Part shown: positions 11,456 to 22,630 of the stretch, piece after piece
Numbering within the stretch: position 1 is the stretch's first letter
How the letters are laid out: the number at the start of each line of letters is the position of its first letter
Source: Nerophis ophidion
Taxonomy: Eukaryota > Chordata > Actinopteri > Syngnathiformes > Syngnathidae
DNA: 64,000 nucleotides
Assembly: GCF_033978795.1 (NCBI RefSeq)
Contig: NC_084634.1
Coordinates: 22,796,979-22,860,978 of the forward strand
Direction: 5' to 3'
Position numbers and translations under genes: made by a program
Notes under the pieces: model-generated
What the model was told of the DNA's origin: nothing
Database searches by the model: none
The model's input: the letters and a program-made list of their open reading frames with translations, nothing else

Positions 11456-11547
11456 AAACAGAGATTGCAATATCTATTCACTGTCAGTTACAAAAACACA
11501 ACATATGCACTTGGTGTGTAAAAAGAACAATCTTTGTTCTTCCTCAC

Positions 11548-11643
11548 CTTGCTCTCCCTCTCTAGCTCTGCCCTGAGCCACTCAAAGTCACTGTAGCGCC
11601 TTTGCACAGTCGACTCCTTCAGCTTGAAGATGGGAAGGTTAGT
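11548..11643 (-). CDS. snx3: snx3 coding exon 2
   Basis: Encodes residues 55-86, from TNLPIFKLKESTVQRRYSDF to LRAELERESK. It contains the RRY motif (R70, Y71) that grips PI3P in the PX domain. Residue 68 is Gln where human SNX3 has Arg. 96 bases, phase 0 on both sides; acceptor tatcaccag|ACT and donor AAG|GTGAGG. Confidence 0.97.
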
Positions 11644-11839
11644 CTGGTGATAGTGGGAAAAATACACAACAAGATAAGAATGGGCTAGAAGAAGCCAATA
11701 CTTATTCTCAACAGCTGATCACAAAAACATGACAGTGGATTAAAAACAAACCTTTTAGTGGAAATAAGACCCTTTAATTGCATTTCCTACCTGCTCTAAG
11801 AATAACTCAAACCAAAAAACAAACAAATGTATACAATCG

Positions 11840-12383
11840 CAATGTAACGGTTTTGTAAACACCGCAGTATTACGATTTCAAAATCTTCTCAATGATGCCG
11901 TGACCCGCAACAGTATCAAAAAAACCAAAACTTGGTGTGTTTTTTTTTTTTTTGACTCTTTTACTTTGGCGGTTTTGAAAATAACTACATCACCCAGAAT
12001 CCTCTGCGCAGCCCAGGTCAGCAATGTGGGGGCGTGGAGAGAAAAAGAAAGCATTAAGTGAAGGGTTTCACTTTGTAGTAGATAGAGGAATTGTTTTTGT
12101 TTTTAAATCCATTCATAACCTTTTAGTTATCTTGCTGACAGACGGACAAACCCTGGACAAAAACATAACCTCTGTGGCGGAGGTTCGTCTCGAGTGTACA
12201 GACTCTATCAAGGTGCACCGAAGCTACTTGATAAGCTACGAACACCCGAAAAAGATCAAATCAGCGAAGCTAAACATCAATTTGTGAGGTAAACACATTA
12301 TTAAAAGATCAAATGTGAGTCAACTTGTCTGAGAAACGGTATTTTACCATATACCGTGAAACTTTGATATTGTTACATCCCTA
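11840..12383 (+). mobile_element. hAT-like MITE, family H5
   Basis: Left end AATGTAACGGTTTTG, inverted right end GATATTGTTACATCCCTA. Interior ATCACCCAGAATCCTCTGCG recurs in the copy at 29818-30875. Non-coding. Confidence 0.65.
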
Positions 12384-12549
12384 GTATACAACCAAACCAC
12401 CTTAGTAATACAATTAAATTAAAAAAACAGGAGGATGTCTATTTGAAAGTTCTGAACTCCTGTTTAGACATCAGAGTTGTATGAAACAAAATAACTGTCT
12501 AAAGGAGGAGTGCAAGAGAAGAGGTCTGCATGTAGCTCACCTTCCAATT

Positions 12550-12615
12550 GTGTCAAAGCACTTTGAGTACTTTGAAGTTAGAAATGCGCTATACAAGTAT
12601 AACACATTTTGAACC
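12550..12615 (+). mobile_element. 3' end of an S2 SINE
   Basis: GTGTCAAAGCACTTTGAGTA...GAAATGCGCTATACAAGTAT matches the tail of the S2 SINEs at 56455 and 58304; the head is missing. Confidence 0.7.
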
Positions 12616-12734
12616 TACATCAGGTATCACAATATAAGTCTTGTCATAGGTAAAATTTGAGACCACAACATAAAGCAATGTACTAAAGACATATTTGAAG
12701 ACAGATCCTGCAAGTTACTGTATAGAGAATAGGT

Positions 12735-12815
12735 GTTGAGTGGGATCTGAGTGGCTTGTGCAGCCCTTTGAGACGCTCGTGATTTAGGGTTATATAGGCA
12801 AACTTTGATTGATGT
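12735..12815 (+). mobile_element. LINE 3' tail fragment (family R5)
   Basis: GGCTTGTGCAGCCCTTTGAG...GATTTAGGGTTATATAGGCA, then GATTGATG; diverged copy of the tail at 8285-8430. Confidence 0.65.
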
Positions 12816-13720
12816 GTTCGCAACATCTACTTTAAGTATTAATTTATTAATTAAAAGTTTTTCTTTTGACAACTTTAGGTTTGAGCTAATATCGGCACAT
12901 ATAGTTAAAAAAAACAAGATAGACTTCTATTGGAACCCACAAACTATTTCAACAAAGACACATTTTCCCTTTCATATAAATATGAGCCAGTTGACATTGT
13001 CCCGAGAGAATAACAAAAAAGCGAACCATTTCTTTTTTAGGAGACAAAAATCACCTCATTCGCTCACCAAGGTCTGTCGCACTCAGACTGCTTTTTTCCC
13101 CGTATTCACCCCAAACGCAAGAGCGGAGGAGACGTGTGCGCATAATCCTCAGTTGCTGTTGACAAGCACTCGAGAGTGGAGTTCACATTAGAAAAAAGGG
13201 AGATGTTTCGACATTGACAGAGAACATTGGCGCAAACAGCAAATTATAGCACAATGCCAAACCTCTTCACTAGGCCTGACAGCACATGGCCATCCCATGA
13301 CAATGTACCAACAGGGAGGAGGTGAATGAGTACTTTTAATGGCGGGCCACATTCACAGAAGGTCAGAATTCATGGAAGAAAGCGCCACAATGGCAAAGCA
13401 GCAACTGAGCAAGTAGGGAAAGCATAAATTCAGATACGAACAGCAGTCTGATCAACAGGCAGATAGATGTATAGAACTGTGCAGTAAAGAGGATGGAGAA
13501 GACTCGTAAATGATTGGAAAAAAAGAAAGTATGGGGTGGTCATAAAGGAAGAGCCGGACAACTGCAGGTCTTTTTTCTCATGTTCTCTTCCTTTCAGTCT
13601 TTTTTTCTCTTTATTCCCCCCACTCTTTGATAATGTGTTGCTGATTTCCTGCCTTTGAGACTGTGGTGTTTCAACAGAAAAAAAACACAGGCAATGGTGT
13701 TTGTAGGGCTAGGATTTAAT

Positions 13721-13752
13721 AGCAAAACTCAAAATCGCTTTTGAGTTTTGCT
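13721..13752. repeat. perfect inverted repeat, 14-bp arms
   Basis: AGCAAAACTCAAAA, a 4-base loop TCGC, and its exact complement. No terminator function is expected in an intron; it may be a MITE remnant or a cruciform-forming site. Confidence 0.9.
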
Positions 13753-13839
13753 TCGATTTGGGTAAAGGAGTGATTATTCCACTCTCAACTACAATGCTAC
13801 TTTTTGGTCAACGGCATCCTTATTGAAGCAAAAGACTAC

Positions 13840-15310
13840 ATTTACACTGCAGGCAAAAGTGGCCCAAATCTGATTTTTTCAAAATCTGATTTTTTCCAGC
13901 TGACTGTTACACTGCAAGTAAAATGTAATCTTTATCAGACTCCAGTGTAAACAAGCATATAGGCCCAAATGTCAGGCCTCCACGTCATTTGCATGCACTG
14001 TTGAAAAGGGGAAAACAAAAGAAGTTGACCGGATTCCGTAAATTACCAGGAAGTCGCTACTACTACTACAAAATAAAATAAAAGTCGCCACGATATAAGC
14101 ATTTGTTTAGTGTTTTTTAAAAGAAAATAGATGCATCATTGCAAATCCAAATCATCATATGTCATATAGACTATGCCCCCCTCGCCACACCCCCACACTG
14201 CCAAATATATTGGTTGCAACCGAGGGTAAACTCTCAACTGTGTGTTTTATCTATTCATGGTAAGTGCTATTGATAGTGTAACAATGGCAACACAATATTT
14301 AAACTATTTCCTTTTTAATACATGAGATAGTTTTTGCAAAAACTGTATTTTTTTTTTATTTCGCTCAGTGGCCCCACACTCTCAAGCTTGGGAAATATGC
14401 TGCAGATTATAGGCGAAAGAAAAATGGTGTCTCGATTTTTCCTTTCGTTTTGCCTGCCTGGAGAAATTGGCACTTAAGTCTATCGTACACAATAACGACA
14501 CAAAAGTAAACACTATAATCTAATACATTTACAACTACCTCAAATACTAACTACTGCCCTCAAAGTCCTCCTGTGTACAGAGTTCATTTTGTTTGTAAAC
14601 ACTAGATAACTAAATAAAAACTACAAAAAAAGGTTTTCAGAAAATAAAAATATGGATCTAATCACTCTAGTATCGATCAAATACTGATAGAAATACCGAT
14701 TTACACATACCCATAGCCGCAGCACACTAACAGAGCTCAACAGTTATTAGTCTACGCTTTCATTTCCTGTTAATAGCTGCTTACCAATTTCTTGTCAAGC
14801 TAGCATAGTAGCTAGCTTAGCTGTTAGGAAATTAGTTAGGAAATGGGCCTACCATGAATTGATTAACGTGGACCCCGACTTAAACAAGTTGAAAAACTTA
14901 TTCGGGTGTTACCATTTAGTGGTCAATTGTACGGAATATGTACTGTACTGTGCAATCTACTAATAAAAGAATCAATCAATCAATCAATCAAAGCCTGCCG
15001 GCTCCTGGCTTGTTTTGGTGTGTATCTTGTTTAGGTTTCCCACTCCACTCCACAAATAATGATATTTAAGAATAAAATACTTAGAAATTGAGTTTGTCGC
15101 AATTGAGGTGATGATTAATAACTTGGGAAAGCTGCTCCACACGATTAGCTGCTAGCTGCTTGGTAGCAGAGCGACCACAAAAAAAATAAAAATAAATAAA
15201 GTGTCAGCCACAGGGGGTCGGTTTTGTGATTGGCATTAAAATGCATTAATCGACAATGGCTGATTAGTCACTGTTTCACGAAATCGACAGACGCATCCCT
15301 ACTATACACA
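13840..15310. mobile_element. region of degenerate MITE-like repeats
   Basis: Contains repeated CAAATCTGATTTTTTC units at about 13865-13905, sequence similar to 10780-10940 (GCTATTGATAGTGTAACAAT), the R4 retroposon at 14845-14992, and an end GAAATCGACAGACGCATCCC near 15285. Individual elements cannot be separated cleanly. Confidence 0.4.
14845..14992 (+). mobile_element. short retroposon, family R4
   Basis: CCTACCATGAATTGATTAAC...CGGGTGTTACCATTTAGTGG...GTGCAATCTACTAATAAAAG, followed by five AATC units. The best preserved of the four copies. Confidence 0.8.
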
Positions 15311-17520
15311 GATGGATAACTGGGTGGTTAGTCAAACTAAACTGGATAAACTGGTGGAAATGTGACTCAAGCCTCTTCAGTTAACCTGACTAATAATATT
15401 TCTCTAGCGCTCTGATTTAAAACAAATACCTTCTTGCTGTAGTGCAACAGTGCTAGATTATCATTCACATTGCTTCAGCATCCTAATAATAAAGGACAAG
15501 CAAGTCAGACTGTTTGGGAAAAGACCTTTATTCAGGAGATGCTCTGATAACTCCCTTTCCATCTCTTGGTCAGGTTCTTTCTAGGCGATGTTCTCAATCA
15601 GACCCCCACCCTACCCAATCCTTACTCCGTCTCTTTCATAGGTCACAGGAGAAGTGGATTAGCTTAGATTTATTGCTCCACTACTCTGACATTAACGCCA
15701 CTCGCTTGTCCCTGCTGCGTAATGTTATCTCACAGCGAGGAGCGCCGCAAAGTTAATCCGCACCACAACAGATCATAGTTACAGGTAATCTGCCACCGCC
15801 GTGACTCTAATCCTATCATGTACACACTGGAAAACACTTAACTGTGCACAGGTTTGGGTGCACACACTGATGTATTACCAAGAATGGTGGTGGGGGAGGT
15901 GTTACCTAGCCATTTGACCAGTCACGTACTGTACTTAAAGAATGTGAACATAATGGCAAAGGAGCTTTCAAGACGGTTTGCACACACACACTAAAAGTTG
16001 AACCCGGTCAATTGATCTCCAGACAATACGGCATGCAATTTGAATTTAAAGAAAGGAAAGTCACCTGGCCTTTAAATGCTCTCACCCTCTCCAACCCGGT
16101 GATTAAGAGATTGCTTCTGCAGGACAGGGGGAGGAACGAAAACGACGAAAGTGAAAAGTGAGAGGTCTCATTCACCGAGAAGTAGGCGGTGCGTGAGAGC
16201 CCTCAGAGTCAAAGATCAGGTTTCCCCTGCCTCTGTTCTCTTTGCGGCTGCTTTGCACCTCAATTTACTGGCCCTTGTGCCGAACGGGACGTGGGAGCAG
16301 CTTTCACCTAGTCAGCGTTTCGCAAATTATCTCAAAGGCACTCTTCGCCTCTCACGTTCTAAAAAGGGACTGAATAAAAAAAAACAAGGGAAAGATGGAA
16401 GGCGGAAAAACTAAAGATGCCAGAAAACGAAATATCTAATCTTGGGAAAAGCCAAATAGGCATGTGAGGGATTGCTGGTGTTATTAAAAGCATAAATGAA
16501 AGAGCGGATACCACTCAAAAGCTACACACACCCTCCTGGAAATGGGCCTTGTAGCTTCACCTTCCATTATGAGTGTACAAGGCGCAATCTATGCTATATA
16601 GGAGGAGAATGAGTCATAATGTGTGGGACACAATACCTTAGCTTCATTGAAAATGGGTTGAAAAGAGGCAGAAGCCTTAAAAAAAGCTCTGGTGCAGAAA
16701 ATAGGGAGAAGGGGCCAAAGATCACTCATCTGTTAAGAGAACAGTTCAAGACCACCTCGCATTAGCTTTTAGCAGGACAGATCAAGTCAAGTTGGAGAGT
16801 GTGCATCCTAAATCTACCCGCTTTTGTGCACCCACTTTATACCACCTCCCCCTTTCAAAGAATAGCATTAAAAACGGCAACATAATACAGTCTCATTGCA
16901 TCATATTCCGAAATGGGGAAAGAAGAGGCTGGGAACAAAACGCTTTGGGGTGACGGTCTCGCTGTGTACTCTCTCGCTCTCCCTCGTTCGCTTGCTGGCC
17001 CCTGCACTCTGACTATCTACTCTGCGGCTCGCCTCACTGGCAAAAAGCTGCTTTGTTGCCATAGTATCAACTCCCACTTTTGATACTGTCATCTCAAGTA
17101 GGATATGGTAGTCTTGATACAATATGTTCCCTATTTCCATTAAAATAGTTGTCCAAGAGGATGCTGTAGACTTTGGATTACACTTGACTGTGCCTGACAA
17201 GCACCCCCTCCCCACACAACACCCCCCCCACCTCTTTTTTTAAATTAATGACCAAAGCCCCCGCCCTAATGCTCAAATAGAAATGAGAAAGAAAGAGAGT
17301 GAAACTCTGAGGGTACAAAATGGGGAGGGATGGAGGACAGAAGTATAAGAAGCCTTTTATGTGCTCCTATCTATAAACAAACTAGGATCCCAAAGTTCAG
17401 TCCTCTGAATGTGACCCCCATGGAATCCAGGGAAGAAAATAGACAATCCAATAATGTCATAATTATTGCATTATGGGATTAACATGAATTAGTAAACACA
17501 TAAAACATGTTTTGGTTTAA
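15311..17520. other. unique island in snx3 intron 1
   Basis: About 2.2 kb without any recognised repeat family, with higher GC than its surroundings at 15540-15770, 16070-16360 and 16900-17050. Open frames exist but none resembles a known protein or has a convincing start and splice context. It could hold regulatory sequence, but that is inference only. Confidence 0.4.
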
Positions 17521-18250
17521 ACTTGGGCTGCAACTAACGATTAATTTGATAATCGATTAATCTGTCGATTATTTCTTTGATTAATCGATTAATAATCGAA
17601 TAAAAGAGACAAACCACATTTCTATCCTTTCCAATACTTTATTTTAAAAAACAGCATACTTAGACTTAGACAAACTTTAATGATCCACAGGGGAAATTGT
17701 TCTGGCACCATGTCCTTTCGACTTGCCAAATAAAACAAGGCAAGTGTTACAAAAATGTTTTGTTTCTTTATGAAGTGCACCATTGTCCTGCACAATAGCA
17801 ATAATTTTGCTTAGGGGAATTTCAAACTTGGCTACGACCTATTCCAACCATTCTGCAATGTTGCATGTTGAATGTCTTTCCTCTAGTGCAGCGTTTCTCA
17901 AAGTGTGGGGCGCGCCCCACTGGTGGGGAATAGAGACATGACAGGTGGGGCGCGAGGATTGGAAGGAAATGTCACTTTAAATTATTTTTTTGTAAAATTA
18001 TATACTTAGATTTTTTTTTTTACTAAGCTTTTGTTTTCTATACACACTGTAAATCACTTTGTGATTCTGTCTGTGAAATCACCTATATAAATAAATGTAA
18101 ATCACTTATTTTTCCTGTAGGCTTTAAATTTCTAGGTCGGAGCGAAAGTTTGACAGATATGGCAACAGTAACTAATGGGAGCGGGGCTTAGCGGAACAAA
18201 CATTCGCGCGAAGGGGTAGCAGGCTGATGTGTGGACCACTATTACACAAA

Positions 18251-18953
18251 ATGGATACATTTGTGACTCGCACCTCAAAGGTCGTCGAGCCAGAGCCAGA
18301 GCCAGTGCCTGCAGAGAAACAAAAATCTGACGGGCCTACTTAACCAAAAAGCCAACCGAAAAGAACATATGATGAAGGGTATCGTGCTCTTGGATTCATG
18401 GCAGCGGTGGTGGGGGTAGAGGAGAGACCCCTGTGTGTTCTGTGTCTAAAACCGCTAGCAGCAAACAGCATGAGACACAACAAATTAAAGAGACACCTCG
18501 AGACCACACACCCCAATCACATCAATAAGCCACTTGATTTCTCTAGAAGAAAACTGGCAGAGTACTGTCAACAGGAGAAGCGCATGGTAAAAGCTGCATC
18601 AGTAAACAGTAACGCTCAAATGGCTTCATATAGAGTTGCATACAGAATTACACAATGCAAAAAACCACACACAATTGCTGGGCAGCTTATCCCCCACGTC
18701 GCAATAGACATGGTGTCAGTCATTCTTGACGAGACAAGCGCAGCAAAATGAAAAGCTGTCCCACTGTTAAACGACACAGTTGCAAGATGTATATGAGACA
18801 TTGCAGGTGATCTTGAGGAACAACTCGTAGACAAATTAAAAGAAAGTCGTTTTGCTTTACAAGTGGACAAAGCTACTGACAGCAATAATGACTGCATGTT
18901 CATCGCATACGTCCACTTTGTGAATGGCGAGTCACTGTGCGAGGATTTGTAAA
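18251..18953 (+). pseudogene. truncated BED-finger hAT transposase (ZBED5-like)
   Basis: One reading frame starts ATG at 18251 (MDTFVTRTSKVVEPEPEP). It is broken by stops at 18341 and 18749 and by a later one, but stays in register. It encodes a BED-type zinc finger (CVLC ... HLETTH), then KLAEYCQQEKR, then KPHTIAGQLIPHVAIDMV and FALQVDKATDS, the start of the RNase-H-like core. It ends at ESLCEDL with most of the catalytic core and the dimerisation domain deleted. Related proteins are domesticated in vertebrates as ZBED5, but the stops and flanking hAT ends make this a dead transposon copy. Confidence 0.85.
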
Positions 18954-18999
18954 TGCATAGCTCTTTTTTTTTTGCAAAGATTGCAAAGTGGCACTTTTA

Positions 19000-19300
19000 T
19001 TTTATTTATTATTAAACTTGATGCAAGTGATTTGATTTATTATTGAACTTTATGCAAGTTAAAACACTTTTTTTGATTTACTATTGAACTTGATGCAAGT
19101 TATAACACTTATTTAATTTATTATTGAACTTGATGCAAGTTATAACACTTTTTGATTTTTATTGAACTTGATGAAAGTTATAACACTTCTGTTCTGTTTA
19201 TTATTGAACTTTATGCAAGTTATTTTATTTATTATTGAACTTGATGCAAGTTATATCACAGCTGGACAGTTATTTTATTTATTATTGAACTTGATGTTAT
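19000..19300 (+). repeat. tandem repeat, units of about 40-50 bp
   Basis: Seven to eight imperfect units built on ATTGAACTTGATGCAAGTTA followed by TAACAC and a T-rich spacer, inside the inner hAT. Unit lengths vary. Confidence 0.85.
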
Positions 19301-19899
19301 TTAATGTTATTAAGTTTGAATGTATACAACTTGATGTTACTTGATGTTCAATAAATTTGAAAATGTTAGGCTTGGCATTAGCGTTCTGTTGGGGCGATGG
19401 GGCTTAAAAAAAAACCCTTGTCCAAAGTGGGGGATGACAAAAAAAGTTTGAGAACCACTGCTCTAGTGGCATGGTCGTAAGGCAGATTGACTTCATGTTC
19501 CATTCCTCTCCAATGTACTGGCATGTAGTGCCAAGGTAGGCTACACTTGTCCACACATCAGTAGTGAGAGCAAAGAAGTTGCATACCTCAATGGTTTTCC
19601 AAGTTTCTAATGGTTCGATATGTCTGAGAATGCGAGCAACGTATAATCCTTCATATCACTCGACAAATCTTTTGATAAAGTATAAAGATCTCTTCCTTTG
19701 CATAGTTAATGTTTTTCCCGTATCTGCTTTTTGCACGAAGATTTAAACATTTTGTATTGAGATAGTTTGCACGCTGCTTCCTGTACAACAGCTATCGTAG
19801 CTTCGTTGACAGCCCCTGGTTTTCACTTCCGATAAGAAGTCACGTGTCGGAATACAAGAAATAGTGAGTCACATCCAGGTGGAAATGTTTCTTTAATGT

Positions 19900-20218
19900 T
19901 CAATCGCGTTCAATCGTTTCTTTAATGTTCAATCCTTTTTTTTTTTTTTCTTTCTCCTTTGTCATGAAAAAGGGACTTTTTTGTCATGAAAAATGGAGGT
20001 TTTTGTGGTTGGTGCACTAATTGTAAGTATATATTGTGTTTTTTATGTTGATTTAATTAAAAAAAACAAACAAACAAAAAAAACAACATTATTTTCTTTT
20101 TTATAAAAAAATTATTCTGCGGCCCGGTACCAATCGGGCCACGGCCCGGTACCAATCGGGCCACGGCCCGGTACCAATCGAGCCACGGCCCGGTACCGGT
20201 GGTTGGGGACCACTGTCT
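19900..20218 (-). mobile_element. hAT fragment with GGTCCCCAACCACC end
   Basis: On the minus strand it begins CAGTGGTCCCCAACCACCGG, the end of a common fish hAT family, followed by the CGGCCCGG tandem and AT-rich interior. The other end is not identified; a similar end appears at about 55222. Confidence 0.55.
20119..20206. repeat. 22-bp tandem repeat containing GGTACC
   Basis: Three units of CGGCCCGGTACCAATCGGGC-type sequence, period 22, plus a partial fourth. It lies at the terminus of the hAT fragment. Confidence 0.9.
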
Positions 20219-20321
20219 TAAGCAACAAAAACAATATTATATATTAAATAATAATACATTAAAATAAAATAAAAATAAGGCAAACTGAGCCACAATAACT
20301 TAACAGCACCATAGGTTCAGT

Positions 20322-20440
20322 AGGCATTCATTGATTGATTGAAACTTGTATTAGTAGATTGCAGTACAGTACATATTCCGTACTATTGACCACTAAATGG
20401 TAACACCCCAATAAGTTTTTCAACGTTTATCAATTACTTA
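20322..20440 (-). mobile_element. short retroposon, family R4
   Basis: Reverse-orientation copy: GATTGATTGAAACTTGTATT...AGATTGCAGTACAGTACATA...CACTAAATGGTAACACCCC. Confidence 0.75.
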
Positions 20441-20466
20441 ATAAATGACCAAGTCGAGGTGATCTA

Positions 20467-20672
20467 CCTCATACATACATACATATATATACATACATAC
20501 ATACATATATATATATATACACACATATACATATATATATACACACATATACATGTATATATATATATATATATATACACACACATATACATATACATAT
20601 ATATATATATATACATATACATATACATATACATATATATATATACATATACATATACATATATATATATAC

Positions 20673-20742
<70 letters not shown>
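20467..20742. repeat. compound TA / CATA / CA microsatellite
   Basis: About 275 bases of alternating purine-pyrimidine built from (CATA)n, (TA)n, ACACAC and ATATAC blocks. All open frames across it are artefacts of the repeat. It is prone to slippage and assembly error. Confidence 0.95.
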
Positions 20743-20769
20743 ATATATACAGTATATAATTTATATTTA

Positions 20770-21720
20770 TTTATTTTGCCGTTTTCATTCACATGTTAAA
20801 GGTGTTTTAATGAATATACATGCATGTTTAACATAAAGATTCCTATCTTTAATGAAGACAAGAATATAAGTTGGTGTATTACCTGATTCTGATGACTTGC
20901 ATTGATTGGAATCAGACAGTATAGTGCTGATAACGTCCCGGTTTTCAAATGGAGGAGAAAAAAAAGTTCCTCCTTTCTGTCTAATACCACATGAAAGTCG
21001 TTGGTTTTTGGCATCTTATTTGTCCAGCTTCCATATTCGTTTTTATACACTTTACAAGAAATAGATTGGCGGCAAACTCTGTAGCTTGCTAGTTTGTTTG
21101 CGCTGGCTTTCGGAGACTCTTATTTTGTTAGCGCAGGCGCGATGGAGCGGCACTTTTAATGTGAAGACAGGAACTGGGTGATCAGTCTTTAGGCTTTTGA
21201 CGGGAAGTACGGTTGAAATAAAAAGTGTCTTTTTTCCGTTACACTTTTGATTGATTGGTTGATTGATTGAAACTTTTATTAGTAGATTGCACAGTACAGT
21301 ACATATTCCGTACAGTTGACCACTAAATAGTAACACCCCAATAAGTTTTTCAACATGTCGGGTTCTACGTGTGACGGTCACGTGACCACCTGGCTCTGTT
21401 TGATTGGTCCAACGTCACCAGTGACTGCATGTGATTGGTGAAACGCAAGCATGCGTAGTTCATACTTTGAATGCATGTCTGACAAAATCAAAACAAACAA
21501 AGCGTGTATTAACAGAGCGATAAAAAAAAAAAAGTAGCGAGTAGCGACCTGATTGCAGATAAATGGAGCGGAGTAAAAGTAGCGTTTCTTCTCTATAAAT
21601 ATACTCAAGTAAAAGTAAAAGTATGTTGCATAAAAACTACTCTTAGAAGTACAATTTATCCCAAAATTTACTCAAATAGATGTAACGGAGTAAATGTAGC
21701 GCGTTACTACCCACCTATGT
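20770..21720 (-). mobile_element. hAT-like repeat, family H3
   Basis: The minus-strand start GGTGGGTAGTAACGCGCTAC at about 21715 is the end of a fish hAT family, followed by ACTTTTACTTGAGTATATT. An R4 retroposon (21245-21360) is inserted. The opposite end, somewhere before 20800, is not resolved. Confidence 0.5.
21245..21360 (-). mobile_element. short retroposon, family R4
   Basis: TTGATTGATTGATTGAAACT...TAGATTGCACAGTACAGTAC...TAGTAACACCCCAATAAG. Confidence 0.75.
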
Positions 21721-21977
21721 TTGTGATGACAAGCAAAAAAAACCCAACAACTTTTGAGATGCAAAAAAGTTGTTCTCTTCATCCCCACTAAACATACCAA
21801 AAAAGAAGCAAAACCATGGCTCTAAAACCAGGCATGGATGGGTTACCTGTAATGTTGGACCTCTACTAAACATAATCAATCATTCATACATTAATACTTT
21901 ACTAATCATGAACAAAATGACAGTTGTTAGCATATATTACCTCAATCAAACATGTTGGAAATGCAGTAGTAAACAGT

Positions 21978-22630
21978 AAAGATGCAACGGTACTCATGCA
22001 CTGGACAATCTGGTTTAAAAAAAAAAAAATAAATTAAAAAAATAAAAATTGTGATATTAATCGGAATCGGCTGACATGAAAAAAATTGGGATCTATTTTT
22101 TTTTTTTGCCTCTTCGCCCAACTCTAATACAAACCAAACCTCACCATATCCCACATTTCTCAATCGATTCAAACCGTTCAAAGTTTCAAACTGTTGAGGT
22201 GTCTTCTGATATGTATAAGACAAGATCTTTCATATATGAACACTATTTGTGTATACATGAACAAAAGTGTAGTTACATCTTAGGCCATCAGATGCTATTT
22301 TGCACAATTTTCACATTAATTAGTATTTATTTATGGGATTATTAAATTTTAGTCATATTACTTTGCTTAAATGCTTGTGTTTTATTATGCAAATTTAATT
22401 TCTACTTGAGGTACATGAAACAGTTATCTACAATGACGTTTCTTCAACAAAGAACATCATTTTGAATGTGTTATTTGTTTGTTTTTAATAACACTTAGCG
22501 ACAAGATTTCAGTTTAAATACATTTCCAAAATTTGGAGCACATTTAAAAAAAACGTAATGATAATAATAGGTGATAATTTTGGTCACAATAACCGTGAAA
22601 ATACATTTTCATACCGTTACAACCCTATTT
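21978..22630. mobile_element. degenerate hAT-like MITE, family H6
   Basis: The left GATGCAACGGTACTCATG faces the right TTTTCATACCGTTACAACCC in inverted form. Interior non-coding; a T-run lies at 22099-22109. Confidence 0.5.

Larger units (their letters stand above)
8123..11547 (-). other. snx3: snx3 intron 2 (3.4 kb)
   Basis: Donor GTGAGG (11547 side), acceptor tttctgtttcag (8123 side), phase 0. Filled with a TA-flanked MITE, a hAT copy, a GATA microsatellite with a LINE tail and further MITE-like sequence. No host exon seen. Confidence 0.9.
17889..19460 (+). mobile_element. inner hAT element encoding a BED-finger transposase
   Basis: Ends CAGCGTTTCTCAAAGTGTGG and AGTTTGAGAACCACTG. Flanked on both sides by CTCTAGTG (17881-17888 and 19461-19468), a perfect 8-bp duplication. 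It lies inside the transposase gene of the outer hAT. It carries a truncated transposase (18251-18953) and an internal tandem repeat (19000-19300). Confidence 0.9.
17526..19830 (-). mobile_element. outer hAT transposon with broken transposase
   Basis: The left end GGGCTGCAACTAACGATTA is typical of a fish hAT family. Minus-strand pieces of hAT transposase are split by the inner element: 19600-19469 encodes TTDVWTSV...QYIGEEWNMKSICLTTMPL, and 17880-17760 continues LEERHSTCNIAEWLE, a stop, then VVAKFEIPLSKIIAIVQDNG. This is the region before the hAT dimerisation domain. The right end is not clear. A short LINE tail may be inserted at 17660-17710. Confidence 0.65.

Noticed and set aside
18398..18751. 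A host ZBED-type gene
   Set aside because: The frame has stops, lacks most of the catalytic and dimerisation parts, and lies between hAT ends with an 8-bp duplication.
19000..19300. CRISPR-like array
   Set aside because: Units are contiguous and imperfect without distinct spacers, and the setting is a eukaryotic hAT element.
20438..20836. Several overlapping open frames rich in Tyr, Ile and Val on both strands
   Set aside because: They are translations of the TA/CATA microsatellite with no coding character.
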